Below, in pieces: positions 27,039-35,807 of a stretch of 64,000 nt of DNA (positions within the stretch are counted from its first letter, which is position 1; each line of letters opens with the position of its first letter). Location: the NCBI RefSeq assembly GCF_016908635.1, contig NZ_JAFBEG010000008.1, positions 1 through 64,000 of the forward strand, in the 5' to 3' direction. This stretch comes from Sporohalobacter salinus. Lineage in GTDB: Bacteria > Bacillota > Halanaerobiia > Halobacteroidales > Acetohalobiaceae. The position numbers and the translations under genes are program-made. Under the pieces are notes generated by a model, which was not told the DNA's origin, did not search any database, and saw only the letters and a program-made list of their open reading frames with translations.

Positions 27039-27986
27039 TTAGTCAAATAATACACTAACTGATAAATCTTTAAAGATTCTATCAAGTGCTTCACCCAATA
27101 AAGGAGCAATTGATAACACTTTAACCTTGTCCAAGTTTTTCTCTTTTGGCAGTGGAATAGTATTTGTAACTACCACTTCCTCCAGAACTGATTCTTTTAA
27201 TCTGTCAATTGCTGGCCCAGAAAAGATTGGATGAGTACAGCAGGCATATACCTCTTTAGCTCCTTTATTTTTTAATACTCGAGCTGCTTCAGTAATTGTT
27301 CCAGCAGTATCAATCATATCATCTAATAAAATAACATTCTTACCAGAAATATCACCGATAATATTCATTACTTCAGAAACATTAGGCTCTGGACGACGTT
27401 TATCAATAATAGCAATCGATGTATCAAGCCTTTCAGCGAAATCACGGCATCTCTTAACTGATCCCACATCGGGAGCTACTATAATTGTATCATCTAAATC
27501 TTTATTTAAAAAGTATTCGGCTAAAATAGGTGCACCTAATAAATGATCAACCGGAATATTAAAGAAACCTTGAATCTGAGCCGCATGAAGGTCAATAGAT
27601 ACTAATCTATCTGCTCCAGATGAAGTCAATAAATTCGAAATCAGTTTAGCAGAAATAGGATCTCGAGGTTTCGCCTTTCTATCCTGTCGAGCATAACCAA
27701 AATAAGGCACTACTGCTGTAACACTACGGGCAGACGCTCTCTTAAGTGCATCAATCATTATCAATAATTCCATGATATTTTCATTTACCGGGGGACAAGT
27801 AGGCTGGACAACAAAAACATCGGAACCACGAATGCTCTCTCTGATCGTAACACTAATCTCACCATCACTAAATCTAAATACGTCTGCATCTACTAAAGAA
27901 TCCCCTAGATAATCACATATCTCTTTGGCTAACTTTGGATTCGAATTACCTGTGAATATTTTCAATTTTTCCTTATATGATGTCAT
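27039..27986 (-). CDS. prs: Ribose-phosphate pyrophosphokinase
   Basis: Makes PRPP from ribose-5-phosphate and ATP for nucleotide, His and Trp synthesis. 315 residues with YARQDRK (ATP loop region), the flexible-loop signature and the PRPP-binding motif VILLDDMIDTAGTI. AGGAGGG precedes the ATG. It is transcribed after glmU, the conserved glmU-prs pair. Confidence 0.97.
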   Translation of the reverse strand: MTSYKEKLKIFTGNSNPKLAKEICDYLGDSLVDADVFRFSDGEISVTIRESIRGSDVFVVQPTCPPVNENIMELLIMIDALKRASARSVTAVVPYFGYARQDRKAKPRDPISAKLISNLLTSSGADRLVSIDLHAAQIQGFFNIPVDHLLGAPILAEYFLNKDLDDTIIVAPDVGSVKRCRDFAERLDTSIAIIDKRRPEPNVSEVMNIIGDISGKNVILLDDMIDTAGTITEAARVLKNKGAKEVYACCTHPIFSGPAIDRLKESVLEEVVVTNTIPLPKEKNLDKVKVLSIAPLLGEALDRIFKDLSVSVLFD

Positions 27987-28063
27987 TATAAAAACTGCCC
28001 TCCTGTTTAATTTTGCTTAATAAATTACTTAGAACTATACAATAGAAGCTTATTATTTAGAAT

Positions 28064-29422
28064 TTAATCTTTCTCATCAAAATCTTTTTCTTTAGCCGGC
28101 ACCCCCAATACTAAAGTATTATCAGCTACATCTTTGGTAACTACCGAACCAGCTCCAGTAACAGCACTTTGACCAACCCTAATAGGAGCAACCAAAGTAG
28201 AATTACTACCTATAAATACCTGATCTTGAATCTCTGTCTTATGCTTTTCTTCCCCGTCATAATTAGCTGTAATGGTACCTGCTCCAATATTAACCTCTTG
28301 TCCGATTCTAGTATCTCCTATGTAGCTTAAATGAGGTACTTTACTTTGATCACCAATTTTAGACTTCTTAATTTCTACAAAACTGCCAGCCTTTCCTTCA
28401 CTTCCAAGTTCAGTTCCTGGTCGTAGATAAGCAAAGGGACCTACTTTCGTTTTATCCCCAATCTTTACTTTGCGAAGAACAGAATGTTCTACAGTTACTT
28501 CAGAACCTAGCTTAGAATCTATAATTCTACTCTGAGGACCAATAATGGTCTCATTACCTATTTCAGTTTCCCCCTCTATATTAGTGAAAGGATAAATAAC
28601 AACATCTTTCCCAATCTCCACCTCCTGATCAATAAAGGTATTTTCAGGATCAATAATAGTTACTCCATTCTCCAAATGTTGATTACATATTCGTTTCTGC
28701 AAAGTATTCCCAGCCTGAACTAAATGACGCCTAGTATTAACTCCTAATGTTTCCGATTCATCATTAGTTACTACTGCCGCCACCTGATTATTTTCTTCTC
28801 TAAAAACTTCAATGATATCAGTTAAATAATATTCTCCCTGAGCATTTTCATTATCAATTTTATCTAAAGCTGAAAATAAAAGTTTACTATCAAAACAATA
28901 AGTCCCGGTATTAATCTCATTGATCTTTCTTTGTTCAGCAGTAGCATCTTTATCCTCTACAATTTTTGCAACATTTCCTGCTTGATCACGAACAATCCGT
29001 CCGTAACCAGAAGGATCATTAACTTCTGTAGTCAGTACAGTAGCTTCAACATCCTCACGCTGCTGTTGTTTAAATAATCTATCTAAAGTATCTGCAGTAA
29101 GCAGCGGTGTATCACCACATAAAACTAATACGGAACCGGCAAAATCTGAAAGTAACTTTTCAGCCTGCATTACAGCATGCCCGGTTCCAAGCTGCTCCTT
29201 TTGATAAGCAAAATTAACATTTGATCCTTCTAATTTAGATTTAACTAGTTCACCTTTATAACCAATAACAGCTATATTCAAAGTCGGATTAAGATTGTTA
29301 GCAGTAGAAATAATATGTTCTACCATTGACTTTCCGCCGATTTGATGTAATACTTTAGGTAATTCAGACTTCATTCGCGTTCCTTTTCCAGCTGCCAAAA
29401 TAATAGTGGCTAATTCTGACAT
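28064..29422 (-). CDS. glmU: Bifunctional UDP-GlcNAc pyrophosphorylase/GlcN-1-P acetyltransferase
   Basis: Makes UDP-GlcNAc for peptidoglycan. The N-terminal uridylyltransferase domain has LAAGKGTRMKSELPKVLH (10-27); the C-terminal half is a left-handed beta helix with hexapeptide repeats and the acetyltransferase motif YIGDT...GAGTITANYDG. 452 residues, full length. A consensus sigma-A promoter lies at 29567-29595 with a 145-base leader. Confidence 0.98.
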   Translation of the reverse strand: MSELATIILAAGKGTRMKSELPKVLHQIGGKSMVEHIISTANNLNPTLNIAVIGYKGELVKSKLEGSNVNFAYQKEQLGTGHAVMQAEKLLSDFAGSVLVLCGDTPLLTADTLDRLFKQQQREDVEATVLTTEVNDPSGYGRIVRDQAGNVAKIVEDKDATAEQRKINEINTGTYCFDSKLLFSALDKIDNENAQGEYYLTDIIEVFREENNQVAAVVTNDESETLGVNTRRHLVQAGNTLQKRICNQHLENGVTIIDPENTFIDQEVEIGKDVVIYPFTNIEGETEIGNETIIGPQSRIIDSKLGSEVTVEHSVLRKVKIGDKTKVGPFAYLRPGTELGSEGKAGSFVEIKKSKIGDQSKVPHLSYIGDTRIGQEVNIGAGTITANYDGEEKHKTEIQDQVFIGSNSTLVAPIRVGQSAVTGAGSVVTKDVADNTLVLGVPAKEKDFDEKD

Positions 29423-29534
29423 ACTAAAGCCTCCTCAAATGATTAAACACAGGAGTTTCATTATATTATAATGACAATCTACATTTATATAATATCTATT
29501 CAAATATGCTCTTTAGTCAAATAAATTTTTAAAT

Positions 29535-29558
29535 TTGATTGTCATTTTAGACAATCAA
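29535..29558 (-). other. Hairpin at the 5' end of the glmU transcript
   Basis: Perfect 9-bp stem TTGATTGTC/GACAATCAA with a 6-base loop starting a few bases after the predicted transcription start. It could stabilise the 5' end; it lacks the T run of a terminator. Confidence 0.5.
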
Positions 29559-29566
29559 CCGACCAT

Positions 29567-29595
29567 ATTATAACAAGGAAATAATTTGATGTCAA
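29567..29595 (-). promoter_or_regulatory. Consensus sigma-A promoter of glmU-prs
   Basis: Minus strand TTGACA (29590-29595), 17-base spacer, TATAAT (29567-29572): all 12 consensus bases match. Confidence 0.88.
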
Positions 29596-29632
29596 TGCAA
29601 CTTCAGCATAAAAAGTATTAATCTAGTTGTCA

Positions 29633-31216
29633 TTAATTATACTCTGTCAAAATTCGCCCGGGCAATAATGCAGTTTGCCGGCTATCCTCAACAACAAACT
29701 GCCCGTCTATAACTAAATACTGAACCCCTTGGGCATACTGATGAGGAAACTGATATGTGGCTCGATCTTTAAATTCTGCTAAATCAAAAATAGCTAAATC
29801 AGCTTTGCTTCCTACTGCTATCCTTCCCCTATTACTTAAGCCCAGTTTCTCTGCTGGTAGAAGGGTCATCTTCTTAATAGCTTCTTCTAAAGTGAAAAGC
29901 TCTTCTTCCTCAACAAATTTATTTATTATTCGGGGAAAAGTCCCATAAGCTCGAGGATGAAACTTCCCTTGATCTAATAAGCCATCTTTTGCTCTAGTCA
30001 AACTATCTGAACCAATCATTGTTCCAGAAAATCTCAAAACTTTTCGCAAATCAGTTTCCGAAATAGAAAATTTATTCATATTTATCTGTAATTTTTCTTC
30101 AATTAAAAGACTAATAACTACATCAGCTGAATTTTGATTTCTCCTCTCTGCTATCCGGGCTATACTCTCACCTTCTAAAGCTTTATTATCCTCATTATTT
30201 ACTTCTGCAATGAAGATCTTATCCCAAGGCTCTTTTTGATCTTCCTGCTTCCAATATTCTTTTATTTCTTCTCTAAACTTTCTATTTTTTAATCTTTCTA
30301 GCACCTTATTTTTTCCACCCCGTTTTATCTTAGAAGGAAGTAGGGCAGCTAAACCTGTTGAAGTTGCTAAATAAGGATACATATCACAATTAATGTCAAG
30401 GCCAGATTTCTTTGCTTTAATAATTAGATCCAAAGTCTTATCTACTTTACCCCAATTTCGCTTTTCGAGGGCTTTATGATGAGAAATTTCGACTGAAGCC
30501 CCAGTCTCTTGCCCAATTTTAATTGCTTCTTTAACTGCTTTAACTAATTCATTTCCTTCACTTCTAAGATGCGTAGCATAAATACCATTATATTCAGCAA
30601 CTACTTTAGTCAGTTCGATCAGCTCTTTAGTATCTGCATAAGAAGAAGGAGGATAAATTAAACCAGTAGACAATCCCCAGGCACCATCTTTTAAGGCCTT
30701 AGCCAATAACTGTTTCATTTTACTCAATTCTTGATTAGTCGGTTGCCGAGGAGCATCTCCCATAACTGATTTTCGTAACATACCATGACCTACTAAAGAA
30801 ATTAAATTTAAAGCACTTCCTCTCCTCTCCAATTCTCTAAAGTAACCTGCAAAGTCTCTCCACTTTAAATTCAGATTATATTTAGCTAACTTATCTTGGA
30901 CCGATTTAATATTTTTATCAGTAACTGGTGCAGCAGAAGCTCCACAATTTCCTACTACTTCTGTTGTTACTCCTTGATAGATTTTTCCTGTAGCTTGAGG
31001 ATTAGCCAAAATTGAATATTTAGAATGGGAATGAATATCTATAAATCCCGGTGTAACAATCAAACCATTAATGTCGTATTCCCTACGAGCAGTTAACTCT
31101 TTTAGATTACCCACTTTTTCAATCTTTCCATTTTTTATTCCAACATCAGCCTGAAACCTATCTTTCCCAGTTCCATCTACGATAATACCATCACTTAATT
31201 TTAAATCAAGTACCAT
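29633..31216 (-). CDS. N-acyl-D-amino-acid deacylase (amidohydrolase family)
   Basis: Zinc amidohydrolase that likely removes acyl groups from D-amino acids. 527 residues with GFIDIHSHS (metal-binding His62 and His64), VGNCGASAAP with the bridging-type Cys, EISHHKALE, and GSDSL near the C-terminal metal site, ending in a cyclic-urease-like beta domain. GGAGG precedes the ATG. It follows merR, separated by a strong terminator. The exact substrate cannot be read from sequence. Confidence 0.85.
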   Translation of the reverse strand: MVLDLKLSDGIIVDGTGKDRFQADVGIKNGKIEKVGNLKELTARREYDINGLIVTPGFIDIHSHSKYSILANPQATGKIYQGVTTEVVGNCGASAAPVTDKNIKSVQDKLAKYNLNLKWRDFAGYFRELERRGSALNLISLVGHGMLRKSVMGDAPRQPTNQELSKMKQLLAKALKDGAWGLSTGLIYPPSSYADTKELIELTKVVAEYNGIYATHLRSEGNELVKAVKEAIKIGQETGASVEISHHKALEKRNWGKVDKTLDLIIKAKKSGLDINCDMYPYLATSTGLAALLPSKIKRGGKNKVLERLKNRKFREEIKEYWKQEDQKEPWDKIFIAEVNNEDNKALEGESIARIAERRNQNSADVVISLLIEEKLQINMNKFSISETDLRKVLRFSGTMIGSDSLTRAKDGLLDQGKFHPRAYGTFPRIINKFVEEEELFTLEEAIKKMTLLPAEKLGLSNRGRIAVGSKADLAIFDLAEFKDRATYQFPHQYAQGVQYLVIDGQFVVEDSRQTALLPGRILTEYN

Positions 31217-31252
31217 CCGTAATCCTCCTTCAAAAAAGTTGTCCTAACTAAA

Positions 31253-31286
31253 AAAAGGTTTCTTGTCGCTTGACAAGAAACCTTTT
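31253..31286 (-). terminator. Terminator of merR
   Basis: 15-bp stem AAAAGGTTTCTTGTC with its complement, then TTTTTTTAG on the minus strand. Confidence 0.88.
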
Positions 31287-31290
31287 AACT

Positions 31291-31683
31291 TCACTCTTCT
31301 TCTTCTTCTTCCTTTAATAACTTTACTAAATCAGCTCTATTAGATACCGGATATAGCGAACTCAATTTTTTGGTACTAACCTTAGAAAGTTTATCAGCCA
31401 ACTCAATATCTTCTTTCTTCTGCTCTTTTTCTTCTTTTAATTTAGAAACTGTTCCTAATTGTTTTTGAACACCAGCAATATTTAAACCTCCTGCCAAGAG
31501 CTCCTTAATTTTCTTTAATCTTTCTATATCATTTTCTGAGTAAATTCGTTGATTACCTTCTGTTCGAGCCGGTTTAATCAAATCTACTTCTTCATAATAA
31601 CGAATCTGTCTTCTAGTTAAACCAGTCATTTCTTTTACTACTCCAATTGAATAGACAGAAGTATCAGGATCAATATTTGTCAT
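31291..31683 (-). CDS. MerR-family regulator (GlnR-like)
   Basis: 130 residues with a winged-helix MerR domain (YSIGVVKEMTGLTRRQIRYYEEVDL region, about 11-75) most like GlnR/TnrA (NQRIYSENDIERLKKIKELL), and a Lys/Glu-rich tail ending in six Glu. It lacks obvious metal-binding Cys residues. It may control nitrogen genes or itself; the promoter at 31719-31747 has normal 17-bp spacing rather than the 19 bp of MerR-activated promoters. Confidence 0.8.
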   Translation of the reverse strand: MTNIDPDTSVYSIGVVKEMTGLTRRQIRYYEEVDLIKPARTEGNQRIYSENDIERLKKIKELLAGGLNIAGVQKQLGTVSKLKEEKEQKKEDIELADKLSKVSTKKLSSLYPVSNRADLVKLLKEEEEEE

Positions 31684-31718
31684 TTATCTCCAACTCCTTT
31701 TTGCCTAAGTGTGCCTAC

Positions 31719-31747
31719 ATACTAACAGAAAGCTAATTTCATGTCAA
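31719..31747 (-). promoter_or_regulatory. Sigma-A promoter of merR
   Basis: Minus strand TTGACA (31742-31747), 17 bases, TAGTAT (31719-31724), about 35 bases upstream of the start. Confidence 0.75.
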
Positions 31748-31784
31748 TATTACGTAAAATAATTGTAGTTATTATAAATGATTC

Positions 31785-31811
31785 ACACTTTATATCCTAT
31801 TACATATTATA
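31785..31811 (+). promoter_or_regulatory. Sigma-K-like promoter upstream of the duplicated P-loop protein
   Basis: AC (31785-31786), 16 bases, CATATTATA (31803-31811), matching the mother-cell sigma-K pattern AC-N16/17-CATANNNTA. About 37 bases upstream of the ATG. The same -10 occurs twice upstream of the Cys-rich protein gene at 45.3-46.3 kb. Confidence 0.5.
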
Positions 31812-31847
31812 GTAGTAGTTAATTGAATTTATGAGGAGGTAATAGTA

Positions 31848-32939
31848 ATGGAAAAAGGCAGTATAATTAATTTCTTTCCTGGGGGAAACACAGCACAAGG
31901 CTTCTACTCTTTTTATAATTACTTACCATATAATGCTGATCATGTATTTATAATCAAAGGTGGACCAGGAACAGGTAAATCTACTTTTATGAAAAAAATT
32001 GGTCAAAAAATGATAGAAGAAGGTTACGATATTGAATTCCACTGGTGTTCATCAGACAACAATTCTTTAGACGGGGTAGTAATTAAAGATCTACAAGTAG
32101 CTTTCTTAGATGGAACTGCTCCCCATTTAATAGATCCTGAAGATCCAGGAGCTGTAGATGAAATTATAAATTTAGGTCGCTACTGGAACCGCGATCTATT
32201 AAAAGAATATAGAAAGGAAATAAAACAGCTTAACAGTCAGATATGGGATCAATTCCAGCAAGCCTACGACGATTTAGCTATAGCTAAATCTTTTTATGAT
32301 AAATGGAAATCTCATTACATAGAAGCATTAGACTCACAAAAAGTCGACCGAAGAATTAAAAAACTAAAAACTAAAATCTTTGATTCCAACGATATAGCTG
32401 ATAAACGAGGAGAAGAAAGGCGCCTCTTTGCTAGTGCCTTAACACCTCAAGGGCCTGTCAACTACTTAAATAATATCACTAAAAATATAGAAAAACGATA
32501 TATTCTAAAAGGCAAACCCGGTAGTGGAAAAGAACGCCTAACAGAAGAAATAGCAGAAGAAGCTTTAAAACAAGGATATAAAGTTTACTTTTATCACTGT
32601 GCTTTTGATCCTGAAAAGATAGACACAATCATCATTCCTGAACTTGATACAGCATTAATCAATGGCACTTTACCTCATAAAGTAGAACCTAAACAAAAAA
32701 ATGACAAAATAATTAATATGTTAGACTGCATTGACCAACAGATGAAAAATAAATTTGAAACTAATCCTTTAGAAGCAGAAAAAAATTATCAAGATTTACT
32801 CTCTAAAGCAATATCTAAAATTGCTAAAGCCAAGAGCCTTCACGATGATCTAGAAGAATATTATATAGAAGCCATGGATTTTACTGCTATTGACAACCTT
32901 AGAGAAAAAATAGTATCTGAATTATTAAATGAAAATTAA
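31848..32939 (+). CDS. Duplicated P-loop ATPase, PRK06851-like, function unknown
   Basis: 363 residues made of two similar halves. The first has Walker A GGPGTGKST (38-46), then YDIEFHWCSSDNNSLDGVVI and FLDGTAPHLIDPEDPGAVDEIINL; the second has GKPGSGKER (about 222-230), YKVYFYHCAFDPEKIDTIII and LINGTLPHKVEP. The second loop has Glu after the Lys instead of Ser/Thr, so it may not hydrolyse ATP. I recognise the family from Bacillota genomes but know no assigned function. AGGAGG precedes the ATG. It is convergent with purR, sharing the junction base for base, and has a sigma-K-like promoter. Confidence 0.8.
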   Translation: MEKGSIINFFPGGNTAQGFYSFYNYLPYNADHVFIIKGGPGTGKSTFMKKIGQKMIEEGYDIEFHWCSSDNNSLDGVVIKDLQVAFLDGTAPHLIDPEDPGAVDEIINLGRYWNRDLLKEYRKEIKQLNSQIWDQFQQAYDDLAIAKSFYDKWKSHYIEALDSQKVDRRIKKLKTKIFDSNDIADKRGEERRLFASALTPQGPVNYLNNITKNIEKRYILKGKPGSGKERLTEEIAEEALKQGYKVYFYHCAFDPEKIDTIIIPELDTALINGTLPHKVEPKQKNDKIINMLDCIDQQMKNKFETNPLEAEKNYQDLLSKAISKIAKAKSLHDDLEEYYIEAMDFTAIDNLREKIVSELLNEN

Positions 32940-33767
32940 TTAATCAACTTCAGTTAAAATACAGTTGCTAGGTCTAACTACTACTTCTTGATTTTTTTCA
33001 TCTACTTTGTCTACTACAATTAATGAAGTATAATCAGAAACTAATTTACTTTCGGGCTGGGCTGTTTCCATTAAGACACCAATATCTAAGACTTCAGATT
33101 TAAATTCCTCTAATAAATCTAGCATTCCTTTAGCAGTTCCCCCAGCCTTCATAAAATCATCAATAATTACTACTTTTGACTTTTCGGGTAAAGCCCTACG
33201 GGATAAAGACATGGTTTCAATCTTTTTTGACGAACCAGTAATATAATTAATGCTAACAGCCGATCCTTCTGTAACCCGATTATCTTTCCGAATGCTAACC
33301 ACTGGTAGATTCATTGCCCGGGCTGTAGCTAAAGCTATTGGAATCCCTTTAGTTTCAATAGTAATTATATAATCAACATCCAATTTAGCAAATTGGGTAG
33401 CAAATATCTTTCCGATCTCCATAATTTTTTCTGGTGAAAATATAAGATCAGTAATATACAAAAAACCGCCCGGCAAAATCCGGTTAGCATCAGATAATTC
33501 CTGACATAAATCAGTCACAACATTTTCAATATCATCAGCAGCCTTTTTAGGAATAAATCTGACTCCTCCAGCTGCACCAGATATAGTCTCAATTCTACCC
33601 ATATCTTCAGCAGCAAAAACTCGTTTAATAATTGAAAGATCTTCACTAATAGTAGATTTAGCTGCATCAAATTTAGCAGTAAAGTGATTTAAGGAAAATA
33701 ATCTATATGGCTTATCAGTTAAAACTTTAGTAATTGCTACAATTCGTTCGCTCCTTCTTAACTTCAT
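32940..33767 (-). CDS. purR: Purine operon repressor PurR
   Basis: PRPP-responsive repressor of purine genes. 275 residues with an N-terminal winged helix (RRSERIVAITKVLTDKPYRLFSL, about 3-70) and a phosphoribosyltransferase-like domain with the PRPP loop VVIIDDFMKAGGTAKG. AAGGAG lies before the ATG. A PurBox-like site directly upstream suggests autoregulation. purR normally neighbours ispE and glmU, as here; the usual spoVG is missing from this interval. Confidence 0.96.
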   Translation of the reverse strand: MKLRRSERIVAITKVLTDKPYRLFSLNHFTAKFDAAKSTISEDLSIIKRVFAAEDMGRIETISGAAGGVRFIPKKAADDIENVVTDLCQELSDANRILPGGFLYITDLIFSPEKIMEIGKIFATQFAKLDVDYIITIETKGIPIALATARAMNLPVVSIRKDNRVTEGSAVSINYITGSSKKIETMSLSRRALPEKSKVVIIDDFMKAGGTAKGMLDLLEEFKSEVLDIGVLMETAQPESKLVSDYTSLIVVDKVDEKNQEVVVRPSNCILTEVD

Positions 33768-33787
33768 AATTTAGACGAGCACTCCTT

Positions 33788-33818
33788 CCGAACATTTTCT
33801 CATAAATCTAATGTTTTG
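33788..33818 (-). promoter_or_regulatory. PurBox-like operator of purR
   Basis: CCGAACATT on the plus strand (33788-33796), identical to the core of the PurBox (CCGAACWWT), with a weaker inverted match AATGTTTTG (33810-33818). The spacing between half-sites is not exactly that of B. subtilis boxes. Confidence 0.45.
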
Positions 33819-33825
33819 TTCATAC

Positions 33826-33852
33826 TTCTCTAAAGATTAAGTTAACTCCTGC
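33826..33852 (-). repeat. GCAGGA-N18-GAA spacer motif, copy 5 (upstream of purR)
   Basis: Minus strand reads TTGCAGGAGTT, then GAAG 18 bases after GCAGGA, in the spacer between the nucleotidyltransferase gene and purR. Confidence 0.4.
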
Positions 33853-33883
33853 AAAAAAACTGAAACCTTTATAATAAATTTTA

Positions 33884-34654
33884 CTAATTCCCAATTAAAT
33901 TACGCATTAACTCTAAATCTTGGTATTTATCGACATCAAGATTCAATTCAGGATAACTAGAAATAATTGCCCTACAAGAACTACCAATCAATTGAGAAAT
34001 TTTAGTTTCTATCTCCGCTAGAGACAAGCAGCCAAAAAAAAGTTTAGCAGCAAACTTTAACCCAATTATTCGACTCATCTTAAAAGGATTCTTACGATTT
34101 TCAATTATCTTTTCTAATAACGGCATAGATTCAATAATTACTTTAGGTTTAATTAAAGTTAAATTCCCTCCAGTATAAGTATCATCCTTCAAATCTACAT
34201 AAGTACTATCAAAAGTTGGATAAGCAGATTGAACAACCTCTTTAGAAATTATAGGATAATAAACTCCCGACTCTCCTTTTCTTTCACAATCAGCAATAAA
34301 ACTATCAATCGCCTCGCTAGTTACTAATGGAATATCAGAAGTAATCAGTAAACAAGGCTGATTAATATTAAATTTTTTATCTAAAACTTCTAAACCTGCT
34401 TCTATATTCTCTATTATACTCTTCTTCGATTTTATAACTAAATCAGCTCCATTAGCTATCAAAAGTTTCTCTGCATTTTTAGGTCCTACAACAATAATCC
34501 TATTTACTTGTTCTGCATTATTTAAAGCTTCAAGAACATAATTAACTATAGCTTTGCCATTTATCTCTAATAAAGCCTCATAATCTGTAGTTAATTTTTC
34601 AGGAATTAAATCACTATTCTCAGCTCCAGCTAATAGAACTGCATTATATTTCAT
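33884..34654 (-). CDS. MobA-like nucleotidyltransferase-fold protein
   Basis: 256 residues with a GT-A/NTP-transferase fold: MKYNAVLLAGAENSDLIPEKL at the N-terminus, ITSDIPLVTSEAI (metal-binding Asp region) and TYTGGNLTLIKP. The usual G-x-G-T-x-M loop is replaced by GAENSDLIPEK, so the donor loop is atypical. It starts 13 bases after ispE ends and is probably cotranscribed with it. Substrate unknown; such genes beside purR/ispE are seen in related clostridia-like genomes. Confidence 0.75.
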   Translation of the reverse strand: MKYNAVLLAGAENSDLIPEKLTTDYEALLEINGKAIVNYVLEALNNAEQVNRIIVVGPKNAEKLLIANGADLVIKSKKSIIENIEAGLEVLDKKFNINQPCLLITSDIPLVTSEAIDSFIADCERKGESGVYYPIISKEVVQSAYPTFDSTYVDLKDDTYTGGNLTLIKPKVIIESMPLLEKIIENRKNPFKMSRIIGLKFAAKLFFGCLSLAEIETKISQLIGSSCRAIISSYPELNLDVDKYQDLELMRNLIGN

Positions 34655-34667
34655 CGAAAGCCTCCTT

Positions 34668-35555
34668 TTAATTCTTAATTACTACTCCCTGACAAGTAGT
34701 CTGGGCTGCTTTTATAATATAATCCTTTGATAACTGTAATTCTAACCGATTAACTAACTTTTGAGCTTCTACTTGATTATCTACAAATCCAAGCATAGTA
34801 GGACCGCTACCTGACATTAAAACCTTTCTAGTTCCCTGCTTCAGAAGCATTTCTTCTAATTCATATAACTGAGAATATCTCTTCATAGTTACTTCAGCTA
34901 ATAAATTATCTACAGCCTCAATAATCTCGGCTTTATTTCTCGTTTCCAAAGCAACAAGCATTCTTCTTAAATCAGGATGCTTATTAACTTTATTTAAATT
35001 AAGATTTTGATAAACTTCTGCTGTAGAAACAGAAAAGGGCGGATTAATTAACACTAAATCTAGCTTCGGGACAGAGTTTAAGGGTTTTAAATTAGTACCA
35101 ACACCTGTTGCCAATGCAGTCCCACCTTTAATACAGAAAGGAACATCAGCTCCTAAATCTGCTCCTAAATTCTCTAACTCTTCAACAGACAGATTCAAAT
35201 TCCACAAGTTATTAATAGCCACTAAAGTAGCTGCTGCATTAGTACTACCTCCAGCTAAACCAGCTGCTACTGGAATCTCTTTATTGATCTTTACTTGTAA
35301 ACCACCTTTTAACTCATATTGTTTAAAGAATAATTCTGCTGCCTGATAAACCAGATTATCCTCTCCGGTAGGAACCTCCGAATGATCTACTTTTAATTCA
35401 ATTCCTTTCTGTATTCGATTAAATTCCAATTGATCAGCTAAATCTATACTCTGCATAACCATCTCTACTTTATGATAACCATCATTCCGCTTTCCTACAA
35501 CATCTAACAATAAATTTATTTTAGCCTGAGTAGCCACCTGTAACCTAGATTTCAT
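34668..35555 (-). CDS. ispE: 4-diphosphocytidyl-2-C-methyl-D-erythritol kinase
   Basis: GHMP kinase of the MEP isoprenoid pathway. 295 residues with QAKINLLLDVVGKRNDGYH at the N-terminus, the ATP loop PVAAGLAGGSTNAAA and the C-terminal VLMSGSGPTMLG. AAGGAG lies 9 bases before the ATG. The ispE-purR neighbourhood is conserved. Confidence 0.97.
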   Translation of the reverse strand: MKSRLQVATQAKINLLLDVVGKRNDGYHKVEMVMQSIDLADQLEFNRIQKGIELKVDHSEVPTGEDNLVYQAAELFFKQYELKGGLQVKINKEIPVAAGLAGGSTNAAATLVAINNLWNLNLSVEELENLGADLGADVPFCIKGGTALATGVGTNLKPLNSVPKLDLVLINPPFSVSTAEVYQNLNLNKVNKHPDLRRMLVALETRNKAEIIEAVDNLLAEVTMKRYSQLYELEEMLLKQGTRKVLMSGSGPTMLGFVDNQVEAQKLVNRLELQLSKDYIIKAAQTTCQGVVIKN

Positions 35556-35619
35556 ATCAACCAGCTCCTTAAATATTAGTTTACAGTATTTAATGTATTT
35601 AACTCTAACTATAATTAAT

Positions 35620-35625
35620 TCCTGC
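35620..35625 (-). repeat. GCAGGA element without the GAA half (upstream of ispE)
   Basis: Minus strand TATAAAGCAGGAATT matches the 5' half of the spacer motif seen elsewhere, about 65 bases upstream of ispE, but no GAA follows at 17-18 bases. Recorded as a partial copy. Confidence 0.25.
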
Positions 35626-35735
35626 TTTATATTGGCTACCCATGAAGTCTATACTTTCCTTAAAAGCTAAAAAAGTAATTTAATTTATTTTTCCCTTAAG
35701 TTAAAACAGTATACTTAATATTTATAATGTCACTA

Positions 35736-35762
35736 ACAATTTCAAATTTAAATCATATAATA
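35736..35762 (+). promoter_or_regulatory. Sigma-K-like promoter of the L,D-transpeptidase gene
   Basis: AC (35736-35737), 16 bases, CATATAATA (35754-35762), a full match to AC-N16/17-CATANNNTA. B. subtilis ykuD is itself sigma-K dependent, which supports this reading. Confidence 0.55.
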
Positions 35763-35807
35763 CTATAGACATCTTATCTACATAATTTTTTACAGGAGGT
35801 GAATAAT

